Made by a program: the position numbers and the translations under genes
From: Treponema sp.
Lineage (GTDB): Bacteria > Spirochaetota > Spirochaetia > Treponematales > Treponemataceae
Direction: 5' to 3'
Assembly: GCA_017446265.1 (NCBI GenBank)
Contig: JAFSRD010000041.1
Location: 112,466-176,465 of the forward strand
DNA: 64,000 nucleotides
In this document: positions 1 through 9,170 of the stretch, in pieces
Position numbering within the stretch: position 1 is the first letter of the stretch
Layout: each line of letters begins with the position of its first letter
The notes under the pieces: generated by a model
The model's input: the letters and a program-made list of their open reading frames with translations, nothing else
The model's database searches: none
Told to the model about the DNA's origin: nothing

Positions 1-848
1 ACAAAAATCAACAGGACAAGAATCATGAGCATATTTTTTTCTACTCGAAGCACGCCAAAAAAAGAGCGATTGTACGAGCGCCACGACTCGCTTTTGAGCA
101 GGGGGAACGATGCGTGCAATTTATTGATGACTGGCACGTCGAACGACTCGCGCACAAGTTTAAGCCCGTATACTTTTTTTGCGCTTTCCCCAAAATTCTT
201 TTGTCCCGATGCAAAATTAATAAATGCATACGATGCGTTGATGTCTGCATAGCCGCAACGGAAAACGCCTGCAACACGAAACTGCCTGTCACGCGACAAT
301 AGCTCAACATCGCTGCCACCCGAAAGCGCAAGCAATGTCACCACATCACCAGTCCGCACAGAAAGCGCTCTCGCCAAATCAGAGCCGAGCACAATCGCAT
401 CATCGTCATGCAAAGAAAAACTGCCTGCCAGCATGTGCATTTCCCGTGCAAAGCCGCTGTCAACATCGCATATGTTTTCTGGAACAGCGCGAATAAGCGC
501 TGCCGACTGTTTGCCACGATCAGTTACCATAAAACTCTGCGCCTCGTAAAATGGAGATGCCGCAAGTATATCGTGCTCCGCATTGCACCAGGCGGTGAAT
601 TGCATCTCTACAGTTGCATCATCTACGCCTGTCACTTGCACATGATATGAAGAAAGTTCCATAATCGCATCTTTAAATTCCATCTGAAATCCGTTCATAA
701 CGCTCATAACAACGATAAGCGTCATAATGCCAAAACAGATGCCAAGCGATGCAAGAAACGATGTAACGGCAGAGCGACCTTTTCTGTCTACGCGAGAAAA
801 TCTGCGAGAAACAAACAGTATCCACTGCTCTCCCAATATATTATTCAT
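1..848 (-). CDS. LolC/LolE-family lipoprotein-releasing ABC permease (C-terminus beyond window)
   Basis: Minus-strand frame open from the ATG at 848 to the window edge, so the 3' part is missing. The N-terminus has a membrane segment followed by the MSVMNGF motif typical of LolC/LolE, then a long periplasmic domain. The visible end carries the family signature SFFGVLRVEKNML just before the second membrane segment. LolCE permeases work with the LolD ATPase to move lipoproteins out of the inner membrane; LolD is probably encoded beyond the left edge. The ATG overlaps the stop of the upstream lipoprotein gene by 8 bp (ATGAATAA), with GGAG upstream, which suggests translational coupling. I cannot decide between LolC and LolE. 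Confidence 0.85.
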   Translation of the reverse strand, partial: MNNILGEQWILFVSRRFSRVDRKGRSAVTSFLASLGICFGIMTLIVVMSVMNGFQMEFKDAIMELSSYHVQVTGVDDATVEMQFTAWCNAEHDILAASPFYEAQSFMVTDRGKQSAALIRAVPENICDVDSGFAREMHMLAGSFSLHDDDAIVLGSDLARALSVRTGDVVTLLALSGGSDVELLSRDRQFRVAGVFRCGYADINASYAFINFASGQKNFGESAKKVYGLKLVRESFDVPVINKLHASFPLLKSESWRSYNRSFFGVLRVEKNMLMILVLLIF

Positions 849-2043
849 ATGAGCTGCTCCGCATGACAGTTCCGTTAAGTGAAATCGTCTCTTGCATTTT
901 CCGTCCATTACTATACACAGAAACAACTGCATAGCCACCTTCAAAATAAAGTGTTGTCACGTAAGAATTGTCGTCAATGTGCTCTGTTTTCATGCGCAGC
1001 ACGCCGTCTTCATAATATGCATAATCAGGCGCACCTGCCCCCGCACTGCAGCTGTACACTTCTCTGCGTGTCGTCTTTCCCGTTGCGATTTGTTTTTGAC
1101 CATCGCCATATTCAAAACGCGTGTACTCCTGCTCTGCAAGCTTGCCGTCGCTTGCGTACCGCCACACTGTCTGCACATCTGGAATGCGCCGCGCCTTGTT
1201 GTCAAGAAAAAATCCTTTTGCAGAAATCGCCTTGCCGTTTTCATTGTACAGCGTTTCAATGCGGTAGTCTTCTTTTTCCATAATTGACGAAAACGGGCGC
1301 GGGTCATCATCGTTGTAATAAAATATTTCCGAACTTTCCCGTGCGCTTTCACTGAGCGACGATCCTATGCGCCACAGCTCTTTTTTAACAAGACGCATAT
1401 GCTCATCATAATAATTTCTCGCGGCAGCGCCATCTGAAAAGCGCACAAGCACATGCCCGTCTGCATGAGATGAAACTGCAAGACGCTCCACATCGTATGA
1501 AAAAAAACGCAACCGTCCCTGCGCATCGCGGAAACGCCGTTCTGCAGGCGACTCTGTTTGCACAGCCGAAAGCGTTCCCGAAAGTTCTGCGCGCGCGTCA
1601 GGAACATCAGCAAGCTCTACAGGCGCCTCTATAGCTATTTCCGAAAAATCATGCGTCATGCCGTCAGATTGAAAAAAAGACGCTAGAGCCGCATCTATTG
1701 CATCAAAAGAAGAAACAACTATATCATCAGGTGAAAATGTTGCGTCTATTTTGCCCGTATACGATGGAACAACATTTTCAATTGCATATACAATCGTACC
1801 GCGCGATGTCAGTACAGGACTCATAAAAATTTTTGTGGCGCAAGCAATTGCAGGCGCACACTGCGCAGCTGTTTCGTCAGCAGTATAGCCAGTAACTTCG
1901 CAGCGCAACATCTCAAAGAAAAAATCGCTTATGCGGTTGGCACGCACTGCCGAATGATACGGCTCTTTTTTTTCTGTGCAACTTGAAAAAATACATGCGG
2001 AATAAATCACTAAAAGCAATAATTTATTAGCAATGGCGTTCAC
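841..2043 (-). CDS. hypothetical lipoprotein
   Basis: 400 residues with a GTG start 4 bp after the ftsY stop. The N-terminus is a lipoprotein signal (hydrophobic stretch, then lipobox IFSSC with Cys at about residue 22). No known enzymatic motif is visible. The C-terminal half has repeated aromatic-rich turns (for example YYDEHMRL, YNENGKAI, YYEDGVLR) that resemble the short antiparallel strands of MORN- or YD-like repeats, but I cannot assign a family. It lies between ftsY and a LolC/E permease in one operon, so a cell-envelope role is plausible; this is inference from position only. Confidence 0.75.
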   Translation of the reverse strand: MNAIANKLLLLVIYSACIFSSCTEKKEPYHSAVRANRISDFFFEMLRCEVTGYTADETAAQCAPAIACATKIFMSPVLTSRGTIVYAIENVVPSYTGKIDATFSPDDIVVSSFDAIDAALASFFQSDGMTHDFSEIAIEAPVELADVPDARAELSGTLSAVQTESPAERRFRDAQGRLRFFSYDVERLAVSSHADGHVLVRFSDGAAARNYYDEHMRLVKKELWRIGSSLSESARESSEIFYYNDDDPRPFSSIMEKEDYRIETLYNENGKAISAKGFFLDNKARRIPDVQTVWRYASDGKLAEQEYTRFEYGDGQKQIATGKTTRREVYSCSAGAGAPDYAYYEDGVLRMKTEHIDDNSYVTTLYFEGGYAVVSVYSNGRKMQETISLNGTVMRSSSYE

Positions 2044-2047
2044 TGCG

Positions 2048-2920
2048 TTACAACCCTAAAAATCCTCGTACATACGCTTCTGCATGAAACGGCGCAATGT
2101 CTTCATAATGTTCGCCGGTGCATGCAAATGCAATCGGAAGATCAAGCTCTTTGCCAATTGAAACAGCAACGCCGCCTTTTGCAGTTGAATCATACTTCGT
2201 CAATATGAGCGCATCAAGACCAATAGCTTCATTGAACACTTCCGCCTGACGCAATGCGTTCTGCCCCGTCGTTGCATCTATGACGAGAATCCGTTTGTAA
2301 CACTCCGCGTCTGCTTTTTGGCGGCATGTCCTGTCTATCTTTTCTAGTTCGCGGACAAGGTTTTCTTTATTGTGCAGCCTGCCAGCCGTATCTGCAAGTA
2401 CAAGTCCGCCGCCTTTTGCGCGAACAGCATCTGCTGCATCAAACACAACCGCCGACGGGTCCGCGCCATGCTGATGGCTTACAACGCGCACGCCAAGTTT
2501 TTGCCCGTGAAGCGCGAGCTGCTCAATTGCCGCAGCTCTGAACGTATCTGACGAGGCAAGCACGATAGGCTCGATTCCGCCATCTTTATACCATTTGGCA
2601 ATTTTTGCAACGCTCGTTGTTTTGCCAACGCCGTTTACGCCGAGCAGCATCCACACATTCGTCTTTTCACGTTCAGGCACAAGCGCAACTTCCCGCACAT
2701 GTTGGCAGAGCAGCTGCGCTAGTTCACGCGTAATGCCTTCTTCTCCACGCACTCCGTTTTTTTTGCAGACAGCGCGAAGATTTTCAGCAATTTCAAATGC
2801 AGTCTTTGCACCTACATCGCCTTCAATAAGCGCGTCAGTCAAATCATCATAAAACTCATCGTCGCCTGACGGTGAACTAAACAAATTTTTTATCTTTTGC
2901 GCAAATGAGATTTTTGCCAT
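2048..2920 (-). CDS. ftsY: signal recognition particle receptor FtsY
   Basis: 290 residues. GTPase of the SRP receptor, which docks ribosome-SRP complexes at the membrane. It shows the N domain (residues 1-90), G1 GVNGVGKTTS at about 94-103, the insertion-box region with DTFRAAA, G3 DTAGRLHN and G4 TKYDSTAKGG. It lacks the long acidic A domain of E. coli FtsY, as is usual in many bacteria, so membrane binding must rely on the N-terminal helix (MAKISFAQKIKNLFSS). The ATG is preceded by GGAG at a good distance. It sits between the exported coiled-coil gene and the lipoprotein gene, a sensible place for protein-targeting functions. Confidence 0.97.
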   Translation of the reverse strand: MAKISFAQKIKNLFSSPSGDDEFYDDLTDALIEGDVGAKTAFEIAENLRAVCKKNGVRGEEGITRELAQLLCQHVREVALVPEREKTNVWMLLGVNGVGKTTSVAKIAKWYKDGGIEPIVLASSDTFRAAAIEQLALHGQKLGVRVVSHQHGADPSAVVFDAADAVRAKGGGLVLADTAGRLHNKENLVRELEKIDRTCRQKADAECYKRILVIDATTGQNALRQAEVFNEAIGLDALILTKYDSTAKGGVAVSIGKELDLPIAFACTGEHYEDIAPFHAEAYVRGFLGL

Positions 2921-2932
2921 AGTGCATCTCCG

Positions 2933-4579
2933 TCATTGTAATTTTTTTGCCGCCTTTGCCGGACGCGCCCGCGCAGGAAGCACTTTGTCTGCAGCGACAA
3001 AATAGCGCACAAGCTCATAGATAAACCATGCGCCACATCCTATTGAAACGCCTGTACATGCCCACGCAGCAATTTGCCAACCATATACGCTGTCAACGCG
3101 CACATAACCGTTTGCAGCAGCAATGTTCTGAGAATGAAATGTTCCATACGTAAAAAAAGTTCCAAGCAGCGATGTAATCAATACGCTGTACGATGTATAC
3201 ATCATCTTTCTGCGCTTGTCTATATATGCGCTCCTGTCGAATGGCTGTGCATTCACGACGAGCGACGCTTCGCTCTCAAGCAGTTTGTACGCAATATAAA
3301 ACGGCGCAACGCTGCCGTCTTCAGTGATAAACTGACCGAGCACAGGCTCATCGTTAATTGTTAATTTTACAGGAACATTTTCCTCATCTATTTTTCCCGC
3401 TTCTTCGCCGTTCGCATACACCGTACTGATAAACGGCTTTTTTAAATTGAGCATGAGCGTGCTGGGATTTTCTTTGACAAGTGCTGCTGCTATTTTAAAA
3501 GACCGCCTGCCGCGAAACCCATAAGTCGTTCCCGCTTGTTTAAAACCAGGAGCAGAAAATAAAATTGAATGAACCCCTGCTTGCACAACAAGGCGTTCTG
3601 GCACTTCGCGATACACAATGTCGTCTACAGCCAGCGTAATGTTTTGCGTTGCTTCAAACGGCTGCACATCAAAAAATAATTCAATTGGCATGCTGTTTGC
3701 AATTGCAGGAGTAAGTTGCCGTGCAAGACGCATTCCAAGCATACGAATGTCTGAAAGGCTTCCCACATCGGTAACCGTACCTATTGTCCTCGCACCAGGA
3801 TACGCGATGAGTGAAACAGTTGCGGAAACATATTCGCCATACACAGTAAGCTTGCCTGTCACAAGCGCATCTATTCCCGCAGCAACAACATCGTTTTCAA
3901 ACGCCCTGCTATCGTGCTGTACGTCAAGCGCATTTGAAACATAGAGCGCAGAAAAATCATCTTTGTACAAACGAACCCGTTTGCTCGCAGGCATATTGGC
4001 ATTGGGATTTCTGAATAAGTTGCGGAATTTTTCAGCATCGCTTTTTTCTTCATGCAACTGCTCATCATCGACAACAAGCCCCTGCTCAATATTTTGCTTG
4101 CGCTCATCTTCAAGCGCAATGGCAGGAGCGGCTTTTTCCTTCTCCTCCGTCTCTTTTGCAAGGCTTTCATCTATTTTGATTTTCAGCGCATCGATTTTTT
4201 TATCTGCTTCACGCAACTTTGACGCAAGCTGTTTTTGCGAATAATTGCCAAGCACAAGCGCATCGCGCATCTGCACTTCTTTTGACAACTGTAAAAATAT
4301 GTTGATGCGCTCACGCTGCAAATCGTACGTAGCGCGGTCAAGATTTTCTTGTGCGGTTGGAACATGCTCAAGATTCTCCGCAAGCTGCTCAAGGATAATG
4401 CGCGGGAGTGATGAAGCAACAGCGTCGTCAGACTGCGTTACCGTTTCTTTTTTCACAAACGAAAATTTTTCTGCACCAAGCATCCAGGTGATGTCAGAGG
4501 CATCTGATGCATACGCAAGCTGAGCAAAAATGCAAGCGATAAAAAAAATATATTGTACTGCGTTACATCTTTTCATCAT
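2933..4579 (-). CDS. exported coiled-coil protein with C-terminal membrane segments
   Basis: About 548 residues if started at the first of two adjacent ATGs (4579 or 4576), which overlap the end of prfB by 14-17 bp. A longer upstream reading frame exists but would place the signal peptide internally, so I reject it. The N-terminus is a signal peptide ending near AYASDAS. Residues roughly 70-170 are charged and heptad-rich (KKIDALKIKIDESLAKETEEKEK), a coiled coil. The middle contains beta-rich stretches similar to PEGA domains (AGVHSILFSAPGF). Two hydrophobic segments near the C-terminus (SVLITSLLGTFFTYGTF and IAAWACTGVSIGCGAWFIY) suggest inner-membrane anchoring. Function unknown; I see no catalytic motif. 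Confidence 0.75.
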   Translation of the reverse strand: MMKRCNAVQYIFFIACIFAQLAYASDASDITWMLGAEKFSFVKKETVTQSDDAVASSLPRIILEQLAENLEHVPTAQENLDRATYDLQRERINIFLQLSKEVQMRDALVLGNYSQKQLASKLREADKKIDALKIKIDESLAKETEEKEKAAPAIALEDERKQNIEQGLVVDDEQLHEEKSDAEKFRNLFRNPNANMPASKRVRLYKDDFSALYVSNALDVQHDSRAFENDVVAAGIDALVTGKLTVYGEYVSATVSLIAYPGARTIGTVTDVGSLSDIRMLGMRLARQLTPAIANSMPIELFFDVQPFEATQNITLAVDDIVYREVPERLVVQAGVHSILFSAPGFKQAGTTYGFRGRRSFKIAAALVKENPSTLMLNLKKPFISTVYANGEEAGKIDEENVPVKLTINDEPVLGQFITEDGSVAPFYIAYKLLESEASLVVNAQPFDRSAYIDKRRKMMYTSYSVLITSLLGTFFTYGTFHSQNIAAANGYVRVDSVYGWQIAAWACTGVSIGCGAWFIYELVRYFVAADKVLPARARPAKAAKKLQ

Positions 4580-5697
4580 CTGCACTTGAATCCATAGGCA
4601 GTCCTTTCCACTGCGCAATAAGAAATGCATCCATGAACGCGTCAATGTCGCCATCCATAACTGCCTGAATATTTCCCGACTCACACTTTGTGCGATGGTC
4701 TTTTACCATCGTATACGGTTGAAACACATACGAGCGAATCTGATTTCCCCATGAGATTTCTTTTTTCTCCGCACTGTATTTTGAATTCTCTTTTTCTTTT
4801 TGCTCACGGTAATATTCATACAAGCGCGAGCGCAAAATATTCATGGCAATTTCGCGGTTCATAAGCTGGCTTCGCTCGCTCTGGCATGCAACGACAATGC
4901 CTGTCGGCACATGCGTAAAGCGTACCGCAGATTCAGTTTTATTGACGTGCTGCCCGCCTTTGCCCCCTGCGCGATACGTATCTACGCGCAAGTCTTCAGG
5001 ACGAATGTTGACGTCGATTGTGTCATCAAGAATTGGATACACGTACACAGAAGAAAACGACGTATGGCGGCGCGCGTTTGCATCAAACGGACTGATTCTC
5101 ACAAGGCGGTGTATTCCCACTTCGCATTTTAGATACCCGTATGCGTATTCGCCGTCTATCTGCATAGTGATTGATTTTATACCGCCTTCAGCTTCTTCCA
5201 TGTCAACAACTTCAAGTTTGAAGCCGTGCCGCTCCGCCCAGCGCGTATACATGCGGCTCAGCATATACGCCCAGTCTTCCGCTTCCGTTCCGCCTGCACC
5301 TGCATGGATTGAAAGAAATGCATTGTTTTGGTCAACGTCGCCTGAAAGCAGATTCAAAATGTTGAGCTTTTCAAATTCTGCTTTTGCGGCGTTGTACATG
5401 TTCTGAAGTTCAGCCACTTCGTCTTTGCCGCCGCCTTCCGATGCCAACTCGTACATGGCTTCCAAATCATCTTGCTGCTTTAATAATTCACGCCATGGCT
5501 CAACGCGGCTTTTTAATTTTTTGATTTCGTTCATAATGCGACCTGCTTTTTCCGTGTCACTCCAAAAACCAGGCTCGCTCGTAAGCGCCTCTTTCTCTGC
5601 AATTTTTTTATCTATGGCAGCACTGTCAAAGACGCCCCCAGACATTCATAATATCTTCACGCAACTGTGTCACCGGCATTTTTAAATCTTCAATCAT
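4563..5697 (-). CDS. prfB: peptide chain release factor 2, expressed through a +1 programmed frameshift
   Basis: RF2 ends translation at UAA and UGA. Translation starts at the ATG at 5697, preceded by GAGGG, and reads 23 codons to CTT TGA C at 5631-5625. After a +1 shift at CTT the main frame continues with DSAAIDKKI to the stop at 4563, giving about 377 residues. The class II specificity motif SPF (LVRISPFDAN) and the catalytic GGQ (GGKGGQHVNK) are both present. Six genes read in the same direction, and prfB starts 30 bp after the Cas2-like gene, so it is probably co-transcribed with it. The downstream exported protein gene overlaps its 3' end. Confidence 0.96.
5625..5640 (-). promoter_or_regulatory. 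prfB programmed +1 frameshift site
   Basis: On the minus strand this reads TGGGGGCGTCTTTGAC: an internal Shine-Dalgarno-like G run, then exactly three bases, then the slippery CTT with the UGA stop and a following C. It matches the spacing of the E. coli site (AGGGGG, three bases, CTTTGAC). Low RF2 slows termination at UGA and promotes the shift, so RF2 regulates itself. Confidence 0.93.
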
Positions 5698-5727
5698 ACT
5701 ATTTCCCTCAAAACTATATTTTCAAAG

Positions 5728-6024
5728 TTATTGCGTCATGTCTTCGCTGTCATCGTTTGCGAGAATGCATCTCCGCCATCGCTTACGATGCAACTCGGTA
5801 ATTGTGAACACACCTTTTCCAGAATACTGATACATACGCACCGTATCATAATAATTTGTAACGCGGTCGATTTCTCGTTTGAGCTGCGACAACTGCATCA
5901 CCCCTACCTCGCTGCTTTCCCAGCACGCGCGCTGCACTTTGTGAAAGCCGTAATGCGTGAGGACAGATGCGAGAGATTGCGCTGTATCGATGCCGCCTGG
6001 GTCAAGCATAATCGCTACAAACAT
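5728..6024 (-). CDS. Cas2-like ferredoxin-fold protein, no CRISPR context
   Basis: 98 residues. The order of elements follows Cas2/VapD-type proteins: strand VAIMLD with Asp8 where Cas2 has its conserved Asp, helix to HYGF, strand HKVQRACWES (Cas2 has VQxSVFE), helix LSQLKREIDRV, and strand DTVRMYQY (Cas2 has DSVRIYPL). It has a basic C-terminal part (HRKRWRRC). No cas1, cas9 or repeat array is in the window. It is the first gene after a strong promoter and precedes prfB by 30 bp. A genuine Cas2 role is doubtful; a VapD-like or novel nuclease/structural role is equally possible. Confidence 0.65.
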   Translation of the reverse strand: MFVAIMLDPGGIDTAQSLASVLTHYGFHKVQRACWESSEVGVMQLSQLKREIDRVTNYYDTVRMYQYSGKGVFTITELHRKRWRRCILANDDSEDMTQ

Positions 6025-6032
6025 ACGCTATA

Positions 6033-6061
6033 AGCATAAAATAAAGTGCACAATTTGTCAA
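6033..6061 (-). promoter_or_regulatory. sigma-70 promoter of the Cas2-like/prfB/ftsY operon
   Basis: Minus strand: TTGACA at 6061-6056, 17-base spacer, TATGCT at 6038-6033. The -10 ends 8 bases before the ATG at 6024, so the leader would be about two bases and there is no room for a ribosome-binding site. Confidence 0.7.
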
Positions 6062-6100
6062 ATATACGCGTTGCGTTTTACTCACACGACGGCACATTGA

Positions 6101-6129
6101 TTGCTTTTTCCTGCGCTTACTGCTATTAT
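6101..6129 (+). promoter_or_regulatory. promoter for a predicted leaderless mRNA (FN3-like/TPR gene)
   Basis: TTGCTT at 6101-6106, 17-base spacer ending TGC, TATTAT at 6124-6129. Exactly 6 bases separate the -10 from the ATG at 6136, which puts the expected start of transcription on the A of the ATG. Confidence 0.6.
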
Positions 6130-6135
6130 TGCAAC

Positions 6136-7041
6136 ATGAATCGTTTATATTCAAAACTGATTTGTACTGTTGCATTTTGTTGCGTGACATCGCTTACGCT
6201 TGCCGCCGAGCGGCCGATTGTCACCGACATTACATCAGAAGCGGGAAGCGGTCAAAAAATCACTGTGTCGTGGCTGCTTCCCAAACACGCAGAGCCTGCC
6301 GTGACAGCGCTGCTCGTCTACAAAAACACGCAGCCAATCTATTCATACGCGCAAATTGAAACGCTCGCTCCAGTTGCAACGATAAGCGGCGCAGACACAG
6401 GGTGGACAGATGCAGTTTCCGATTACAGAGACTACTATTATGCTGTTGTCGCCGTCACCGAGCGCGGCGCATATGATATAATCATTCCGTCAGTAAATGC
6501 GACAATTGCAGGCGTGCATGCGCATATTCCGCCAGCAAAAGCTGCGCGCGATGCAGACGCATCTGCACAGGAAACGCTTTATCCCCAAGGTGCTATGCGC
6601 GAAACACCGCTTCCGTACATCGACTTGATTGAAGGCATGGACGAAAAACCTGTGCGCATAGGAACTGCTGCAACTGAACAGGCAAAACTTCTTGCAGGCT
6701 CATACGCTGCGAAAAACTCGCTGCCGCTCGACATGCACATATTTGAAGAAGACTTGATTTCGCCCGATGGCGGAGACGATTATTTGCTTTTCGACATATT
6801 GAGCGCAACATTCATCAAGCAAAATTTTAAAGAAGCTGCAACGCAACTTTCGCGACTGCTTGCCACAAACAGAAGCGCGAGTGTCACAAAGCGTGCGCAG
6901 TTTTATCTGGCTGAATCGTACTACTTCAGCGGAAATTACGCAGACGCAGTTACATCGTTTTTACAAGTAGCAGAAGACTATCCTTCATTAACAAAAAAAT
7001 GGATAGACTCCGCGCTCGACTTCATGCAGTTGCCAGATTAA
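6136..7041 (+). CDS. exported protein with FN3-like and TPR-like regions
   Basis: 301 residues. The ATG at 6136 is chosen over upstream in-frame starts because it begins a clean signal peptide (MNRLYSKLICTVAFC, cleavage near TLAAERP). Residues about 30-120 look like a fibronectin type III fold (KITVSWLLPK, then YRDYYYAVVAVTERGAY). The C-terminal 70 residues resemble a tetratricopeptide pair (AQFYLAESYYFSGNYADAVT), as in periplasmic YbgF-like proteins. Its stop overlaps the stop of the convergent TPR gene by 4 bp, leaving no space for a terminator. Function unknown; likely a periplasmic adaptor. Confidence 0.75.
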   Translation: MNRLYSKLICTVAFCCVTSLTLAAERPIVTDITSEAGSGQKITVSWLLPKHAEPAVTALLVYKNTQPIYSYAQIETLAPVATISGADTGWTDAVSDYRDYYYAVVAVTERGAYDIIIPSVNATIAGVHAHIPPAKAARDADASAQETLYPQGAMRETPLPYIDLIEGMDEKPVRIGTAATEQAKLLAGSYAAKNSLPLDMHIFEEDLISPDGGDDYLLFDILSATFIKQNFKEAATQLSRLLATNRSASVTKRAQFYLAESYYFSGNYADAVTSFLQVAEDYPSLTKKWIDSALDFMQLPD

Positions 7042-9170
7042 TAAATTTCGCGTATCAAATCAAAAAGCGCAGGCGTGCGCTCGCGGCCGCTGTCCTCTTT
7101 TGTAATCATCTGCGTGCTTTCGCTCTCCACAGCTATTGTAACGCCACCGCGCATATCTGCACTTGGCACATTATCGACAACGAGCGCAGCATCTCCCACA
7201 GATTTCTCTTTTGGCATTGAGATGAGCGCCACTTCATCGCCTGTATTTACATAGTCGTAAAATCCTTTTTTCGAGAGCGTTCCTTCAGATACTTCCTCAC
7301 CCACCTGCGTTATGGTGAGCGTGCCGAGATTATCGCTTTCAAGATATGTGAGTCCAACAGCTGCGTCTGCCGTCTGCACCGTGCCGCTCCTTACAACTGC
7401 AAAAACTGCGCCATTCCTGAGCATTTCGCTTCTTCCCACATCTATCAATATGTCGCTGCCGCTTCTGTCGAGTATCTTTCCGCGAATAGGCAGGCTCTCA
7501 AGAATAGCTGAACGGAATCGGCGCAGCACATTTGTATAGCGGTTGTTGCCTGTACCGTAGAACGCCAACTCGCGCACAGCCGCCCCTGTCCGTCCTGAAT
7601 ACATTGTGCCTGAAAGAACAATATCGCGTTCTCCCTCGTCGATTGAAAGAATGACAAAGTAATCTTGATTTGAAGCGCGCGCTTTACGATATGCGTCTCC
7701 AAATCCTGAAACAGGCGAAGCAAGCGCGGCAACAGAGGTAACAGACACGCCTGAAAACATGTCCGCCACCATTTCAGCAGTAATCATAGCGTTGTCTGCG
7801 TGAATAAACTGCATTGCACCCTGTCCATAATACACGCCTATATGCCAGCGTATTTTATCAAGATAAAACGGCTCCACGCCCCACCGCTTTGCAAGGGAAT
7901 CTTGTAAAAGCGAATCGTATGCTTCTATCGTGTCATCCATGCGGCTTGCACGAATGCGCCGCGCTTCAGACGAAATGCTTTCAAGCGGTTCGCGGTTGTC
8001 TTTGGCAAATTTAAGCTGCTCCAAATACAACTCGTGCAAACCGTTCATTTCAAGCATATCGGCAAATGCTATGCGAGCAGTTTCGTTTGTGGGATGCACT
8101 TTGAGCGCGCGCTGATATTCATAGCTTGCACCCACGCTGTCAAACCGCTTCATATATTCCTGCGCGTTTTTAATATGATACGCAGCCCATTGCGGGCGGC
8201 GCGCATCTTCAATGTTAACTGTCTTATTAATTTGCAATTCAAGCGCGGCGCGCATCACTTCATCAAGCGGTGCAACAGAAAGCCCTGTCGTCCAGGTTGC
8301 GATTGCGTCTGCCGTGTTTCCAAGCCGCTGCTGAGAAAGCCCTTTCAAATACCACGCACTCTTTGCGTCTCTGTCGCGCCCTATGCGGAAGTCGCACACA
8401 TCAATGACATCTGTATATTTTTTTGCTGAATACAAAATAGATGCCAAAAGCTCATACGCTTTATCGTAGCTGCCGTTTATTTCGACTGCTGTGCGCGCCT
8501 GACGCTCCGCTTCAGCAAGATTGCCGTTCATAGCTGCAAGCGTCGCACTCAAATAGTGCACTTCAGCTTCACCTGAATAGTAGCGCATCGCCTGATTCAT
8601 GTAGCGTTGCGCGTCTGCCGTCTTTCCCTGTCGCGATGAAACAAACGCCAAACTCAAAAGCGCCTTGCGATTGGAAGGTTCTCGCTGCAATGCTTCTGCA
8701 TATCTTGCTTCTGCGCCAGTTATCCTCCCGCCCATAAGCTCAAGTTCAGCAAGCCCAAAACGCGCATTTACATCGTTCGGGTACGCCGCAAGCACTTTAT
8801 TAAATACAGCTCGTGCCGCGTCAACATCTCCGAGCGCAATATAACACATGCCGCGAAGATTCTGCACATCGGTGCTGTTGCGCGCATATTTTTCCGCAGA
8901 TGCAATATAGTTCAACGCCAAGTCGTATTGACCAAGTTGATACGTACACGCCGCTAAATGATACCATGCATCTCCATACACAGGATTAGCGTGCACAGCT
9001 TCAAGAAAAAGTTGCGATGCAGCATACCAGTTCTCGTTTTTTTGAGCAGCAAGTCCACGCTCATACAATTGCGATGCAGACGTACCAGCACGCTGAGCGT
9101 CAATTGGAAAAATGCACAGCGCGCACCATAACACAAAATAAAGGACAATGCTCTTATTCGGTGTTTTCAT
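7038..9170 (-). CDS. large exported TPR-repeat protein
   Basis: 710 residues from the ATG at 9170; an upstream GTG at 9188 would precede the signal peptide and is less likely. The signal peptide ends near PIDAQ. Residues about 40-390 contain successive 34-residue tetratricopeptide units with the usual pattern (for example AWYHLAACTYQLGQYDLALNY). The C-terminal third is not TPR: it has strand-rich sequence (RGKILDRSGSDILIDVGRSEMLRNG, split by turns) like domains that precede FlgT/CsgG-type folds. It overlaps the end of the CBS-domain gene by 17 bp and is the last gene of the phoH operon. Probably a periplasmic scaffold. Confidence 0.78.
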   Translation of the reverse strand: MKTPNKSIVLYFVLWCALCIFPIDAQRAGTSASQLYERGLAAQKNENWYAASQLFLEAVHANPVYGDAWYHLAACTYQLGQYDLALNYIASAEKYARNSTDVQNLRGMCYIALGDVDAARAVFNKVLAAYPNDVNARFGLAELELMGGRITGAEARYAEALQREPSNRKALLSLAFVSSRQGKTADAQRYMNQAMRYYSGEAEVHYLSATLAAMNGNLAEAERQARTAVEINGSYDKAYELLASILYSAKKYTDVIDVCDFRIGRDRDAKSAWYLKGLSQQRLGNTADAIATWTTGLSVAPLDEVMRAALELQINKTVNIEDARRPQWAAYHIKNAQEYMKRFDSVGASYEYQRALKVHPTNETARIAFADMLEMNGLHELYLEQLKFAKDNREPLESISSEARRIRASRMDDTIEAYDSLLQDSLAKRWGVEPFYLDKIRWHIGVYYGQGAMQFIHADNAMITAEMVADMFSGVSVTSVAALASPVSGFGDAYRKARASNQDYFVILSIDEGERDIVLSGTMYSGRTGAAVRELAFYGTGNNRYTNVLRRFRSAILESLPIRGKILDRSGSDILIDVGRSEMLRNGAVFAVVRSGTVQTADAAVGLTYLESDNLGTLTITQVGEEVSEGTLSKKGFYDYVNTGDEVALISMPKEKSVGDAALVVDNVPSADMRGGVTIAVESESTQMITKEDSGRERTPALFDLIREIY

